Of a stretch of DNA of 59,012 nucleotides, positions 30,911-39,153 are shown piece after piece. The notes below the pieces were generated by a model that saw only the letters and a program-made list of their open reading frames with translations, was not told the DNA's origin and searched no databases. Both the position numbers and the translations under genes were made by a program. Numbering within the stretch: the first letter of the stretch is position 1; every line of letters starts with the position of its first letter. Source of the stretch: an uncultured Faecalibacterium sp. (lineage in GTDB: Bacteria; Bacillota; Clostridia; Oscillospirales; Ruminococcaceae); the NCBI GenBank assembly GCA_934512105.1, contig CAKSWQ010000011.1, positions 1-59,012 on the forward strand, given 5' to 3'.

Positions 30911-32209
30911 ATGACTAAAATCGATATCTTCTCCGGCTTCCTTGGCGCCGGCAAAACCACCCTGATCAAAAAGCTGATCACCGAGGCCTTTGCAGGCCAG
31001 CAGGTGGTGCTGATCGAGAACGAGTTCGGCGAGATCGGCATTGACGGCGGCTTTCTGAAGGAAAGCGGCATCCAGATCAACGAGCTGAACGCCGGCTGCA
31101 TCTGCTGCTCTCTGGTGGGCGATTTCCGCACCGCTCTGCAGCAGGTGGTGGAGCAGTACCACCCCGACCGCATCGTCATCGAGCCGTCCGGCGTGGGCAA
31201 GCTGAGCGATGTGACCCGCGCCGTGGAGGGCGTGGCTGAACATCTGGATGTGCAGCTGAACAGCTTTGTCACTGTGGCCGATGTGAACAAGGTCAAGATG
31301 TATATGAAGAACTTCGGCGAGTTCTACGATGACCAGATCAGCCACGCAAGCTGCATCCTGCTCAGCCGCACCCAGACCGCCAGCGAGGAAAAGATCGCTG
31401 CTGCCGTGGCAATGCTGCGCGAAAAGAACCCCACCGCTACCATCGTGACCACCGCATGGGATCACCTGACCGGTGAGCAGATCCTGAAGGCCATGTCCAC
31501 CAAGGACGACTTCAAGGCTGAGCTGATCGCCATGGCTGCCAAGGCCAACGAGGAGCACGCCCACGAGGACGAGGAAGAAGAGCACGAGCATCACCATCAT
31601 CACTATGATGAGAACGGTGTGTGCAGCTGCGGCCATCATCATGACCACGATGACGATGACGACGAGGATGAGCACGAGCATCATCACCACGACCACGAGG
31701 AGCATGATCACGACCATGAGGATCACTGCTGCTGCGGCCACCACCACGATCATGATGAGGATGATGACGAACATGAGCATGAGCATCATCACCATGACCA
31801 TGACGAGCATGACCACGACCATGATGACCACTGCTGCTGCGGTCACGACCACGATCATGACCACGAGGAGCACGAGCATCATCACGACCATGACGGTCAT
31901 TGCTGCTGCGGTCATCATCATCACGATCACCACGCCGATGAGGTGTTCACCAGCTGGGGCGTGGAGACGGCCCGCAAGTTCACCAAGGCTGAGGTGGAGC
32001 ACGCCCTCACCGAGCTGGATACCGGCAATTACGGCATGATCCTGCGCAGCAAGGGCATCGTGGACGGCGGCGCAGACGGCTGGCTGGAGTTCGACTATGT
32101 GCCCGGCGAGTGGGAAGTGCGCAGCCGCAGCGCAGACGTGGGCGGCAAGCTGGTGGTCATCGGCTCCAAGCTGAACGAGACCGCCATCGCCCAGCTGTTC
32201 GGCTGCTGA
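30911..32209 (+). CDS. COG0523 (CobW/ZNG-type) metal GTPase with giant His/Cys array
   Basis: G3E-family GTPase thought to deliver metal, usually zinc, to client enzymes. Residues 9-16 are the P-loop GFLGAGKT, and C63-x-C65-C66 (GCICCS) is the family metal site; the C-terminal CobW_C domain is at about 350-432. Between them, about residues 213-343 form an extreme His/Asp/Glu/Cys array in which the block HCCCGH recurs three times, with a CSCGHHHDHD relative first. This should bind many metal ions. ATG 30911 follows AAAGAGG 10 bases away. The partner COG0523-like gene follows after 80 bases. Confidence 0.93.
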   Translation: MTKIDIFSGFLGAGKTTLIKKLITEAFAGQQVVLIENEFGEIGIDGGFLKESGIQINELNAGCICCSLVGDFRTALQQVVEQYHPDRIVIEPSGVGKLSDVTRAVEGVAEHLDVQLNSFVTVADVNKVKMYMKNFGEFYDDQISHASCILLSRTQTASEEKIAAAVAMLREKNPTATIVTTAWDHLTGEQILKAMSTKDDFKAELIAMAAKANEEHAHEDEEEEHEHHHHHYDENGVCSCGHHHDHDDDDDEDEHEHHHHDHEEHDHDHEDHCCCGHHHDHDEDDDEHEHEHHHHDHDEHDHDHDDHCCCGHDHDHDHEEHEHHHDHDGHCCCGHHHHDHHADEVFTSWGVETARKFTKAEVEHALTELDTGNYGMILRSKGIVDGGADGWLEFDYVPGEWEVRSRSADVGGKLVVIGSKLNETAIAQLFGC

Positions 32210-32210
32210 C

Positions 32211-32262
32211 CCCTTCAGTCAACGCCTGACGGCATTGCCAGCTCCCCCAAGGGGGCGCCTAT
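32211..32262. repeat. Partial family 1 repeat between the two GTPase genes
   Basis: CCCCTTCAGTCAACGCCTG and CCAGCTCCCCCAAGGGGGC: the left part only. Confidence 0.65.
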
Positions 32263-32289
32263 CATTGATAAAAGGAGCAACCATTTATT

Positions 32290-33252
32290 ATGGCAAAAGA
32301 GATCCCGGTCTACCTGTTTGTGGGCTTTCTGGAAAGCGGCAAGACCAAGTTTATTCAGGAGACCTTTGAAGACCCCAATTTCGACTCCGGCGACAAGACC
32401 CTGCTGCTGGTCTGCGAGGAGGGTGAAGAGGAATACAACGAGAAGAAGTTCGCCTTCCCCGGCGTGACCGTGAAGGTGCTGGAGGATAAGTCCGAGCTGA
32501 ACCCCCAGAACCTTGCAAAGCTGGGCAAGGAAGCAGACGCAGGCCGCGTGGTCATCGAGTACAACGGCATGTGGCTGCTGCAGGACTTGGCCGAGGCCCT
32601 GCCCGAAAACTGGCTGGTGTACCAGTGCATTGCCACTGCCGACGGCACCACCGCCCTGACCTACGCCCGCGACAACTCCATGCGCAGCCTGATGCTGGAC
32701 AAGATCGCCCGCAGCGAGCTGATCGTGTTCAACCGCGCCGAGGCCGTGAACAACGATGACGCCCGGCAGGAGCTGCACAAGCTGGTGCGGCAGGCCTCCC
32801 GCAAGTGCGATATCGCCTACGAGTTCAAGGACGGCAGCGTAGCCTACGATGATATCCCCGACCCGCTGCCCTTTGATATCAACGCCGACCCCATCGACAT
32901 CCCGGATGACGATTTCGGCATCTGGTACATGGACTGTCAGGACGAGCCCCAGAAGTACACCGGCAAGACGGTGCGTTTTCTGGCACAGGTCTGCCAGACC
33001 AATCGCGCCGGCAAAAACAGCTTTGTGCCCGGCCGCTTTGCCATGACCTGCTGCGTGCAGGACATCCAGTTCGTGGGCTTCCCGTGCAGCTACGATGGCT
33101 ACAAGGCGCTGGAACAGCGCGCCTGGGTGCGGGTGACCGCCAAGGTGGGGTACAAGTTCCACAACATCTACCGGGGCAAGGGCCCGGTGCTGACCGCCGT
33201 GTCGGTGGAGCCCGCCGAAAAGCCCCTTGAAGAGGTCGTAACGTTCTCTTAA
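32290..33252 (+). CDS. CobW-like GTPase fused to a TIGR03943/YcgQ-type C-terminal domain
   Basis: A 320-residue two-domain protein. The N-terminal GTPase-like half (about 1-190) has the P-loop GFLESGKT but no CxCC motif. The C-terminal third (about 215-320) has the pattern GKTVRFLAQVCQ, NSFVPGRFAMTCCVQDIQFV and GFPC, which I recognise from the DUF1980/TIGR03943 proteins found with YcgR-type permeases and CobW proteins in Firmicute zinc-starvation loci. The TCC and PC cysteines may bind metal. ATG 32290 follows AAAAGGAG 12 bases away. A role in zinc handling with the gene upstream is inferred. Confidence 0.82.
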   Translation: MAKEIPVYLFVGFLESGKTKFIQETFEDPNFDSGDKTLLLVCEEGEEEYNEKKFAFPGVTVKVLEDKSELNPQNLAKLGKEADAGRVVIEYNGMWLLQDLAEALPENWLVYQCIATADGTTALTYARDNSMRSLMLDKIARSELIVFNRAEAVNNDDARQELHKLVRQASRKCDIAYEFKDGSVAYDDIPDPLPFDINADPIDIPDDDFGIWYMDCQDEPQKYTGKTVRFLAQVCQTNRAGKNSFVPGRFAMTCCVQDIQFVGFPCSYDGYKALEQRAWVRVTAKVGYKFHNIYRGKGPVLTAVSVEPAEKPLEEVVTFS

Positions 33253-33280
33253 CGTTTCTTTATAACAAGGAGGTTCTGGT

Positions 33281-33745
33281 ATGAAAACTCTGTTCCGTAT
33301 TCTTGGCACGGCTGCTGCCGTGGCCGTCACCGGCGCTGCCATCGTGGTGCTGGACAAGATCCTGAACCAGAAAGACCCGCTCCATGTGGAGGAGGTCGAG
33401 TTCCCGGAGGAGGCTGAAAAGGACGCCGAGGAGGCTGAAAAGACCGCCGAAGTCTACGCCGAGGCCGAAGCCAAGGAAGAGGCAAAGGCTGCCGATGCCG
33501 CCGCTGAAGCTGCCGATACTGCCGCTGAGGAAGCCGCACCGGAAGCCCCCGCTGAGGACGCACCCCAGACCCAGCCGGAGACCGCCGAAGAGCGCCCGGT
33601 GTACGACCCCGAAGCCCCGAACGCCAACCCCGTGGAGGCCGGCCCCGCCGTTGCCCCCAAGGACGAGAGCGGCAAGTTCGATGCCACCAAGATCGCCGAT
33701 GCCAACGATTTCGGCGACTGGGAAGAGCAGGGCTGCAAGGGCTGA
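33281..33745 (+). CDS. Anchored Ala/Glu-rich acidic protein, function unknown
   Basis: A 154-residue protein with an N-terminal membrane helix (about 5-26), then a long low-complexity region of Ala, Glu and Pro (about 38-125), and a short end DANDFGDWEEQGCKG. No enzymatic domain. ATG 33281 follows AAGGAGGTTCTGGT, 28 bases after the GTPase fusion, so it is probably in the same operon. The layout resembles the 64-residue protein at 9820. Confidence 0.75.
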   Translation: MKTLFRILGTAAAVAVTGAAIVVLDKILNQKDPLHVEEVEFPEEAEKDAEEAEKTAEVYAEAEAKEEAKAADAAAEAADTAAEEAAPEAPAEDAPQTQPETAEERPVYDPEAPNANPVEAGPAVAPKDESGKFDATKIADANDFGDWEEQGCKG

Positions 33746-33780
33746 GAAAACAGCATGATTCCCGCATAGACGCGGATATC

Positions 33781-33807
33781 AGCTCCCCCGAAAGGGGGAG
33801 CTTTTTT
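33781..33807 (+). terminator. Terminator of the COG0523 operon
   Basis: AGCTCCCCCGAAAGGGGGAGC followed by TTTTTTG; near-identical to 13697-13724. Confidence 0.88.
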
Positions 33808-33811
33808 GTGC

Positions 33812-33840
33812 TTGCAAAATGCCGCGCAGTTCACTATACT
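33812..33840 (+). promoter_or_regulatory. Promoter of the double AAA+ gene
   Basis: TTGCAA, exactly 17 bases, TATACT, 30 bases before the start codon. Confidence 0.75.
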
Positions 33841-33870
33841 GGAAGAAAAACACCGATGGAGGGCAGCACC

Positions 33871-35922
33871 ATGGCATATACCGATGATTGGGAAAGCTTG
33901 ATGAACGGCGTGTTCGGCGCGGGCGGCAAGCTGAAGTTCGGCGGCGCACAGCCGCAGCCGGAAAAGCCGCAGCCCGAAAAACCGGCGGGCAGCGGCCTGC
34001 CGGACCTGAACGCGGCGCTGCTGGAGCAGCAAAAGCAGCTGGACGAAATGCTCAAGCAGCAGAACGCCCGGCTGAAAGCGCAGGATGCCGGGGTGCAGAC
34101 GGCGCTGGAGGACAGCCGCCAGATGCTGCGGGAGATGGAAGCCGAGGGCTTGCTGGCAAAGGGCACGGCAGACACAAAACCGGAGCAGCTGGGCAGCTTT
34201 GAGGGCCTTGCCGCCGAGGTGAAAAAGACCGTCCTCGGGCAGGATGCCTTTGTGGACAGCGTGGTGCGGGCCATGCGCCGCCCCTTTGTGCTGGGCACCG
34301 AGGGCGCAGCCGCCCGCAATGTGATCCTGCTGTGGGGCGCACCGGGCACGGGGCGGCACTTTGCGCTGGCAGAGACCGCCCGCATCATGGCGGCGCGGGG
34401 GCTTTTGCAGAGCGACCGGATGGCGGTGATGGACCTTGCGCTCTACCCCGACCCCGGCGCGGAAAAGCTGTTTTTGCAGGACCTTTACGCCGCGCTGCAC
34501 GCCCCGGGCGAGATCGTGGTGTTCGAGCACTACGAGAGCTGCCACCTCGGCTTTCTGCGCATCCTCTCCGACCTTGCGGTCAAGGGCAGTGCGCCCCTGT
34601 CCAGCCGGTATCTGGTCAACAAGGAGGGCATTCTGGTGGAAGCCGGCACGGCCCTTGCCCCCGGCGCAGTGAGCCGCATCGACCCCTGCGGCAAGTACCT
34701 GATCTTCTTCTCCCGCAAGGGGCGGGAGGCGCTGGCGGATAAGTTCGGCGCGCCCTTTGTGGCGGCGGTAGGGGATGTGTGCCAGACCGCCCCCTTCACC
34801 CCGGAAGCATTGGCGGCTCTGGCGGCGCAGCAGCTGAACGCGCTGGCGCAGCGGGTGCACAGCCGTCTGGGGCTGACCCTCGCCGCCGAGGCGGATGTGC
34901 GGGACTATGTGGCGGCGCAGTGCTCCAAGGAAAAGGGCGCAGAGGGGCTGGCAGACTGCTGTGACCGTATCTTCCGCGCCCTGAGCGAGTACTGCCTGCA
35001 GACCGACACAAAGCTATCCGGCACGGTGGCGCTGACCGCCGCGCCCGAAGGGCTGCAATTTGCCCTGAACGGCGCCGCCCCGGCAGACCTGTTCAGCCTG
35101 CTGCCGGCGGCCTGCACCGGCGCAGTGGAGCAGATCCGCGCCGAGCTGGATGCGCTGGTGGGGCTTGCCCCGGTCAAGGAGTATGTGTTCGGTCTGGCAG
35201 ACAATTTGCAGGTGCAGCAGCGCCGCGCGGCGGCGGGCTTCAAGACCGCAAGCCTGTCCATGCACATGATCTTTACCGGCAACCCCGGCACCGGCAAGAC
35301 CACCATTGCCCGGCTGGTGGCAAAGTACCTCAAGGCCATCGGTGCGCTCAAGGGCGGGCAGCTGGTGGAGGTGACCCGCGCCGACCTTGTGGGGCGCTAC
35401 ACCGGCCACACCGCCCCGCTGACCAACAGCGTCATCGAGAGCGCACTGGGGGGTGTGCTGTTCATTGACGAGGCGTACAGCCTGTACCGCGGCCAGCAGG
35501 ACAGCTTCGGGCTGGAGGCCATCGACACCCTTGTAAAGGGCATGGAGGATCACCGGGACGAGCTGGTGGTCATCCTTGCGGGCTACACCAAGGAGATGGA
35601 GGTATTTCTCACCGCCAACAGCGGCCTTGCCAGCCGCTTCCCCAACAAGATCGAGTTCCCGGACTACACCGCGGACGAGCTGCTGGACATCACCGCCGTG
35701 CTGGCCAAGGGCAAGGGCTACCGCCTTGCCGAGGGCTGCACCTTCCCGCTGCTGGGCTACTACAAGCGCCGTCAGGCGCTGGACAGCCGCACCGCCGGCA
35801 ACGGCCGCTTGGCGCGCAACACGCTGGAAAAGGCCATCTTCAACCAGAGCCGCCGCCTTGTGGCGGAGCCTGCCGCCCCCCTTGACCTCATCCAGCCCAG
35901 CGATCTGGAATTTGAGGAATGA
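33871..35922 (+). CDS. Double AAA+ ATPase: degenerate ClpB-like domain plus CbbX/SpoVK-type domain
   Basis: A 683-residue protein. Residues about 1-110 are a Gln/Pro-rich and coiled-coil lead-in. A first AAA+ domain (about 112-310), ClpB/ClpA-like in ARNVILLWGAPGTGRHFALA, has an altered Walker A (GTGRH where GTGKT is expected). The second (about 430-683), of the CbbX/SpoVK class, is intact: GNPGTGKTTIARLVAKYL (about 469), Walker B VLFIDEAYSLYRG (about 529) and an Arg-finger region SGLASRFPNKIEF. CbbX and SpoVK relatives remodel partner proteins; this partner is unknown. ATG 33871 follows GGAGGGCAGCACC. Monocistronic. Confidence 0.87.
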   Translation: MAYTDDWESLMNGVFGAGGKLKFGGAQPQPEKPQPEKPAGSGLPDLNAALLEQQKQLDEMLKQQNARLKAQDAGVQTALEDSRQMLREMEAEGLLAKGTADTKPEQLGSFEGLAAEVKKTVLGQDAFVDSVVRAMRRPFVLGTEGAAARNVILLWGAPGTGRHFALAETARIMAARGLLQSDRMAVMDLALYPDPGAEKLFLQDLYAALHAPGEIVVFEHYESCHLGFLRILSDLAVKGSAPLSSRYLVNKEGILVEAGTALAPGAVSRIDPCGKYLIFFSRKGREALADKFGAPFVAAVGDVCQTAPFTPEALAALAAQQLNALAQRVHSRLGLTLAAEADVRDYVAAQCSKEKGAEGLADCCDRIFRALSEYCLQTDTKLSGTVALTAAPEGLQFALNGAAPADLFSLLPAACTGAVEQIRAELDALVGLAPVKEYVFGLADNLQVQQRRAAAGFKTASLSMHMIFTGNPGTGKTTIARLVAKYLKAIGALKGGQLVEVTRADLVGRYTGHTAPLTNSVIESALGGVLFIDEAYSLYRGQQDSFGLEAIDTLVKGMEDHRDELVVILAGYTKEMEVFLTANSGLASRFPNKIEFPDYTADELLDITAVLAKGKGYRLAEGCTFPLLGYYKRRQALDSRTAGNGRLARNTLEKAIFNQSRRLVAEPAAPLDLIQPSDLEFEE

Positions 35923-35938
35923 GCGCGTATTTGTAAAA

Positions 35939-35980
35939 AACGAGGGGTCTGAAGCCCGCAGGCTTCAAACCCCTCGTTTT
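35939..35980. terminator. Bidirectional terminator, AAA+ gene and aro/WYL transcript
   Basis: AACGAGGGGTCTGAAGCC / GGCTTCAAACCCCTCGTT stem, with TTTT on plus and TTTTTT (from AAAAAA 35935-35940) on minus. It overlaps the WYL stop codon. Confidence 0.85.
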
Positions 35981-36935
35981 ATTCATGCTGCTCCGCCAGC
36001 CCCTGCACCATCTCGTGCAGCTGGGCACGGACGGCGGCGGGGGCGGTGACCTCTACCTTGCCGCCAAAGCCGCACACCCAGCCGAAAAACTGCTGGCTGA
36101 CGCAGATGGGCACGTCAAAGTGGAAGTGCTCCGCGTCCTCCGGGCAGAACACCGGCTCGCGGCCAAAGCGCTCCCGCATGACCGGCTCAAGGTCGGCAGC
36201 GCACCGCAGGGTGACCCGGTACTCGGTGCCGCCGAACATATTGAAGTGCTTGCGCAGGTAGGCGGGCAGGTCGAAGGTGCGGAAGAACTCCTTGCCCCGG
36301 CGCGGCTCGTCCAGCACCAGCACCCCGGCCATCCGGTCCACCCGGTAGTGGCGCACCGGAGGCGCTTTTTCGTCCTGATAGGCGATCAGGTAATAGCAGC
36401 CGTTTTCCCACGCCAGCTGCCACGGGCTTACGGTGCGCACGGTGCTGCTGCCCTTGTAGCGGAACTGCACCAGACACCCCCGGTTGATGGCAGTGTGCAG
36501 CGCGTCGATGCTGTACAAAAGGGTCTGGCTGTCGGTCTTGGGGCGGCCGTCCACATACACCTGACGCTGCAGCTGGGTGCCCTCGTAGTCGGAGCAGAGG
36601 GCTTCCAGTTTGTGGATGATGCGCTTGCTGGTGCGCGCCGAGATGACGCTGCTGGACTGTACCGCATCCACCAGCAGCTTCAGCTCCGAAAGCTCGAATG
36701 CACGGCTGGCCATCCAGTACCCGCCGCCGCGCCCCCGTTGCAGCTGGATGTCGTAGCCCAGACTGCGCAGGGTGTCGATATCGCTGTAAATGCTCTTGCG
36801 CTCGGCCAGAATGCCCTGATTTTCCAGCAGCTGCACCAGCTGGGGCACGTTCAGGCGGTGGTTCTCGTCGGTGCGCTGCTCAAGAATGCGCAGCAGCGTT
36901 ACCAGCTTGGATTTCTGTCCTTCCTGCTTGGGCAT
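35979..36935 (-). CDS. HTH-WYL transcriptional regulator
   Basis: A 318-residue regulator: winged HTH at about 8-70 (QLVQLLENQGILAERKSIYS, DIDTLRSLGYDIQLQRGRGG), WYL domain at about 140-215 (LVQFRYKGSSTVRTVSPWQL, GCYYLIAYQDEK, HYRVDRM) and WCX extension at about 230-318. WYL proteins sense ligands, often nucleic acids or nucleotides. It follows tyrA by 22 bases on the same strand, with ACGGAGG before ATG 36935, so it sits at the tail of the aromatic operon. Whether it controls that operon is not shown. Confidence 0.9.
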   Translation of the reverse strand: MPKQEGQKSKLVTLLRILEQRTDENHRLNVPQLVQLLENQGILAERKSIYSDIDTLRSLGYDIQLQRGRGGGYWMASRAFELSELKLLVDAVQSSSVISARTSKRIIHKLEALCSDYEGTQLQRQVYVDGRPKTDSQTLLYSIDALHTAINRGCLVQFRYKGSSTVRTVSPWQLAWENGCYYLIAYQDEKAPPVRHYRVDRMAGVLVLDEPRRGKEFFRTFDLPAYLRKHFNMFGGTEYRVTLRCAADLEPVMRERFGREPVFCPEDAEHFHFDVPICVSQQFFGWVCGFGGKVEVTAPAAVRAQLHEMVQGLAEQHE

Positions 36936-36957
36936 GGGGCAATACCTCCGTCACGGT

Positions 36958-37821
36958 TTATTCCGGCAGCTTTTTGTCAAAGGCGGCGCGGCGCTGGGTG
37001 GAAAGGCGGAACATTTCTTCCAGCTTGTCCCGGTCGTCCGCCACAAGGGCGGCGCGCATTTCCTGCAAAGCAGAATCGAACTGGTCGATCTCGCTGATCA
37101 GGTTCTGCTTGTTCCACAAAAACAGCTCTGCCCACATTTTATCGTTGATGCGTGCAATGCGGGTCAGATCCCGGAAGGAGTCGCCGGTGTACTCGCACAG
37201 CGAGGTGTTGTCGTTGGCGCACATCAGGCTTACGGCAATGGCGTGGCACAGCTGGCTGACATAGCCGATCATCCGGTCGTGCTCCTGCACGGTCAGGGTG
37301 CAGATGTGCTTGAAGCCCAGCACCTCGGCCAGCTCCTTTGCCCACTGGATGCCCGCCGGGGTGTTTTTCTCGGTGGGAGTGATGATGAAGTTGGCCGGGG
37401 CAAAATTCACCTCGGCGGCGTGCTCCACGCTGGAAGTCTCGCGGCCTGCCATGGGGTGGCTGGCAATGAACTCCACCCCCGCCGGGCACAGCGCCTGCAC
37501 CGGCTCCACAAGGCCGGTCTTGACGCCGGAAACATCCGTAAAGATGCACCCGGGCTTGAGTAGCTGGCCGTAGGTACCAAACCAGTCCAGCAGCGCAGTG
37601 GGGTACAGGCCAAAAATGATATGGTCGGCCTGCCGGACAAGATCCTCAAAATCATGGGTTTTGCCGGAGGCGATATAGCCGTGCTCCAGCGCGTACTGCA
37701 AGTGTCCCTCGCTGCGGTTGATGCCGTCCACATGGAAGCCGGCGCGGGTCAGCTCCAGCGCGTACTTGCCGCCCAGCAGACCCAGACCCACTACGAGATA
37801 ACGTTTTGTTTTATCAAGCAT
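36958..37821 (-). CDS. tyrA: Prephenate dehydrogenase
   Basis: Oxidative decarboxylation of prephenate to 4-hydroxyphenylpyruvate, the tyrosine branch. The 287-residue protein has the NAD loop VVGLGLLGGKYALEL and the catalytic/substrate motifs DVSGVKT, ASHPMAGRE (His) and EHDRMIGYVSQLCHAIA (His). There is no ACT or TyrA regulatory domain. Its start overlaps the end of aroA by 8 bases. Confidence 0.93.
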   Translation of the reverse strand: MLDKTKRYLVVGLGLLGGKYALELTRAGFHVDGINRSEGHLQYALEHGYIASGKTHDFEDLVRQADHIIFGLYPTALLDWFGTYGQLLKPGCIFTDVSGVKTGLVEPVQALCPAGVEFIASHPMAGRETSSVEHAAEVNFAPANFIITPTEKNTPAGIQWAKELAEVLGFKHICTLTVQEHDRMIGYVSQLCHAIAVSLMCANDNTSLCEYTGDSFRDLTRIARINDKMWAELFLWNKQNLISEIDQFDSALQEMRAALVADDRDKLEEMFRLSTQRRAAFDKKLPE

Positions 37822-39088
37822 CTTCTACCTCCACGCCAAGCGGCGCTGCATCTGCAAAAAAGCCGGGCCAGCTCTTCTGGATGGCTTCGGCATCGTCCAC
37901 GGTCAGGGGCAGTGCGGCGGCAGCAGCCAGCACCGCAAGGCTCATGACCACCCGGTGGTCGTTGTGGCCGTGCAGGGGGGCGGCGGGGGCGTGCAGACGT
38001 CCGGCACACCCGTGCACCGTGATGGTGCCGCCGTCGCTTTCCAGCACGCCGCCGCAGGCGCGCAGCTCGGCTTCCATGGCTGCAATGCGGTCGCTCTCCT
38101 TCAGCCGCAGCCGCTCGGCGTTGCGGATGACGGTGGTGCCCTCGCACAGCAGGCCCAGCACCATCAGTACGGGGCCAAGGTCGGGGCAGTCCGCAAGGTC
38201 GATGTCCACCCCGTGCAGGGGTGCTTTTGCAAAGGTGACGCTGTCGCCTTCGCGGGTGAACACCGCGCCGCACCGGCGCAGGATGTCCAGAATAGCGGCA
38301 TCGCCCTGCAAAGTGTCCGGTGCAAGGCCGGTGATGGTCACCCCGCCGCACACCGCGCCCAGCACCGCCGGGAAAGCGGCCTGACTGTAATCGCCCTCCA
38401 CGTTGTAATCGCAGGGGCGGTACTGCTGCCCGCCGGGCAGCAGCAGGGTGGTTTCGTCCAGCCAGCGGCTGTGCACCCCAAAAGCGGCCTGCACGGCGCG
38501 GGTCATGTCGATGTAGCTGCGGCTCTCCACCGGGGGGATGAGGTGCAGCTGGCTGTCCCCGGGCAGCAGCGGCAGCGCGAACAGCAGCCCGCTGATGAAC
38601 TGGCTGGACACGTTGCCCGCCAGCCGGTAGTCCCCGGGGGTCAGTGCGCCCTCCACGGTCAGCCCGGCAGAGGACTGCTCAAACCGTAGATTCTGCTCAC
38701 GATATAACGTTTCGTATACAGATTGCGGGCGCTCCATCAGCCGCCCGCGCCCGGTAAAGGTGACCGGCTGGCCGGTCAGGCTGGCGATGGGGATCAAAAA
38801 CCGCAGGGTGCTGCCGCTTTCGCAGCAGTCCACCGGGGCGGTCAGGGGCAGAAAATGCCCAAGCCCCTGTACGCGGGCATCGTCCGCGCCGGTGTCCACG
38901 GCGGCGCACAGCTGCGCGGCGGCGGACAGGGTGGCGGAGATGTCCTTGCTGAATTCCAGATGGGTGATGTGGGAGCGCCCCACAGCCAGCGCGGCGCACA
39001 GCACGGCGCGGTGCGCCATGCTTTTGCTGGGCGGCGCGGCGATCACGCCCCCGATGCCGCCGGGGGCAGGTCTGATGGTTACTAGCAT
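37814..39088 (-). CDS. aroA: 3-phosphoshikimate 1-carboxyvinyltransferase (EPSP synthase)
   Basis: Joins shikimate-3-phosphate and PEP, the sixth step of the shikimate pathway. The 424-residue protein has the conserved PPSKSMAHRAVLCAA, GSTLRFLIP, GNVSSQFISGLLFALP, EGDYSQAAFP, LRLKESDRIAAME and HNDHRVVMSLAV motifs; the active-site Lys, Arg and Asp/Glu residues are in place. ATG 39088 follows AAAAGGATAACACCGCT. It lies 65 bases after aroF, the largest gap in the operon. Confidence 0.96.
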   Translation of the reverse strand: MLVTIRPAPGGIGGVIAAPPSKSMAHRAVLCAALAVGRSHITHLEFSKDISATLSAAAQLCAAVDTGADDARVQGLGHFLPLTAPVDCCESGSTLRFLIPIASLTGQPVTFTGRGRLMERPQSVYETLYREQNLRFEQSSAGLTVEGALTPGDYRLAGNVSSQFISGLLFALPLLPGDSQLHLIPPVESRSYIDMTRAVQAAFGVHSRWLDETTLLLPGGQQYRPCDYNVEGDYSQAAFPAVLGAVCGGVTITGLAPDTLQGDAAILDILRRCGAVFTREGDSVTFAKAPLHGVDIDLADCPDLGPVLMVLGLLCEGTTVIRNAERLRLKESDRIAAMEAELRACGGVLESDGGTITVHGCAGRLHAPAAPLHGHNDHRVVMSLAVLAAAAALPLTVDDAEAIQKSWPGFFADAAPLGVEVEDA

Positions 39089-39153
39089 AGCGGTGTTATC
39101 CTTTTGCAGATTTCCCCCCGGGCAGCGCTTCAGCGCCTGAGGGGGTAAACGGT

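Noticed and set aside
30842..32002. 386-codon minus-strand frame rich in Met and Val
   Set aside because: It is the antisense of the CAC/CAT/GAC/GAT-rich histidine array of the COG0523 gene and is explained by that array.
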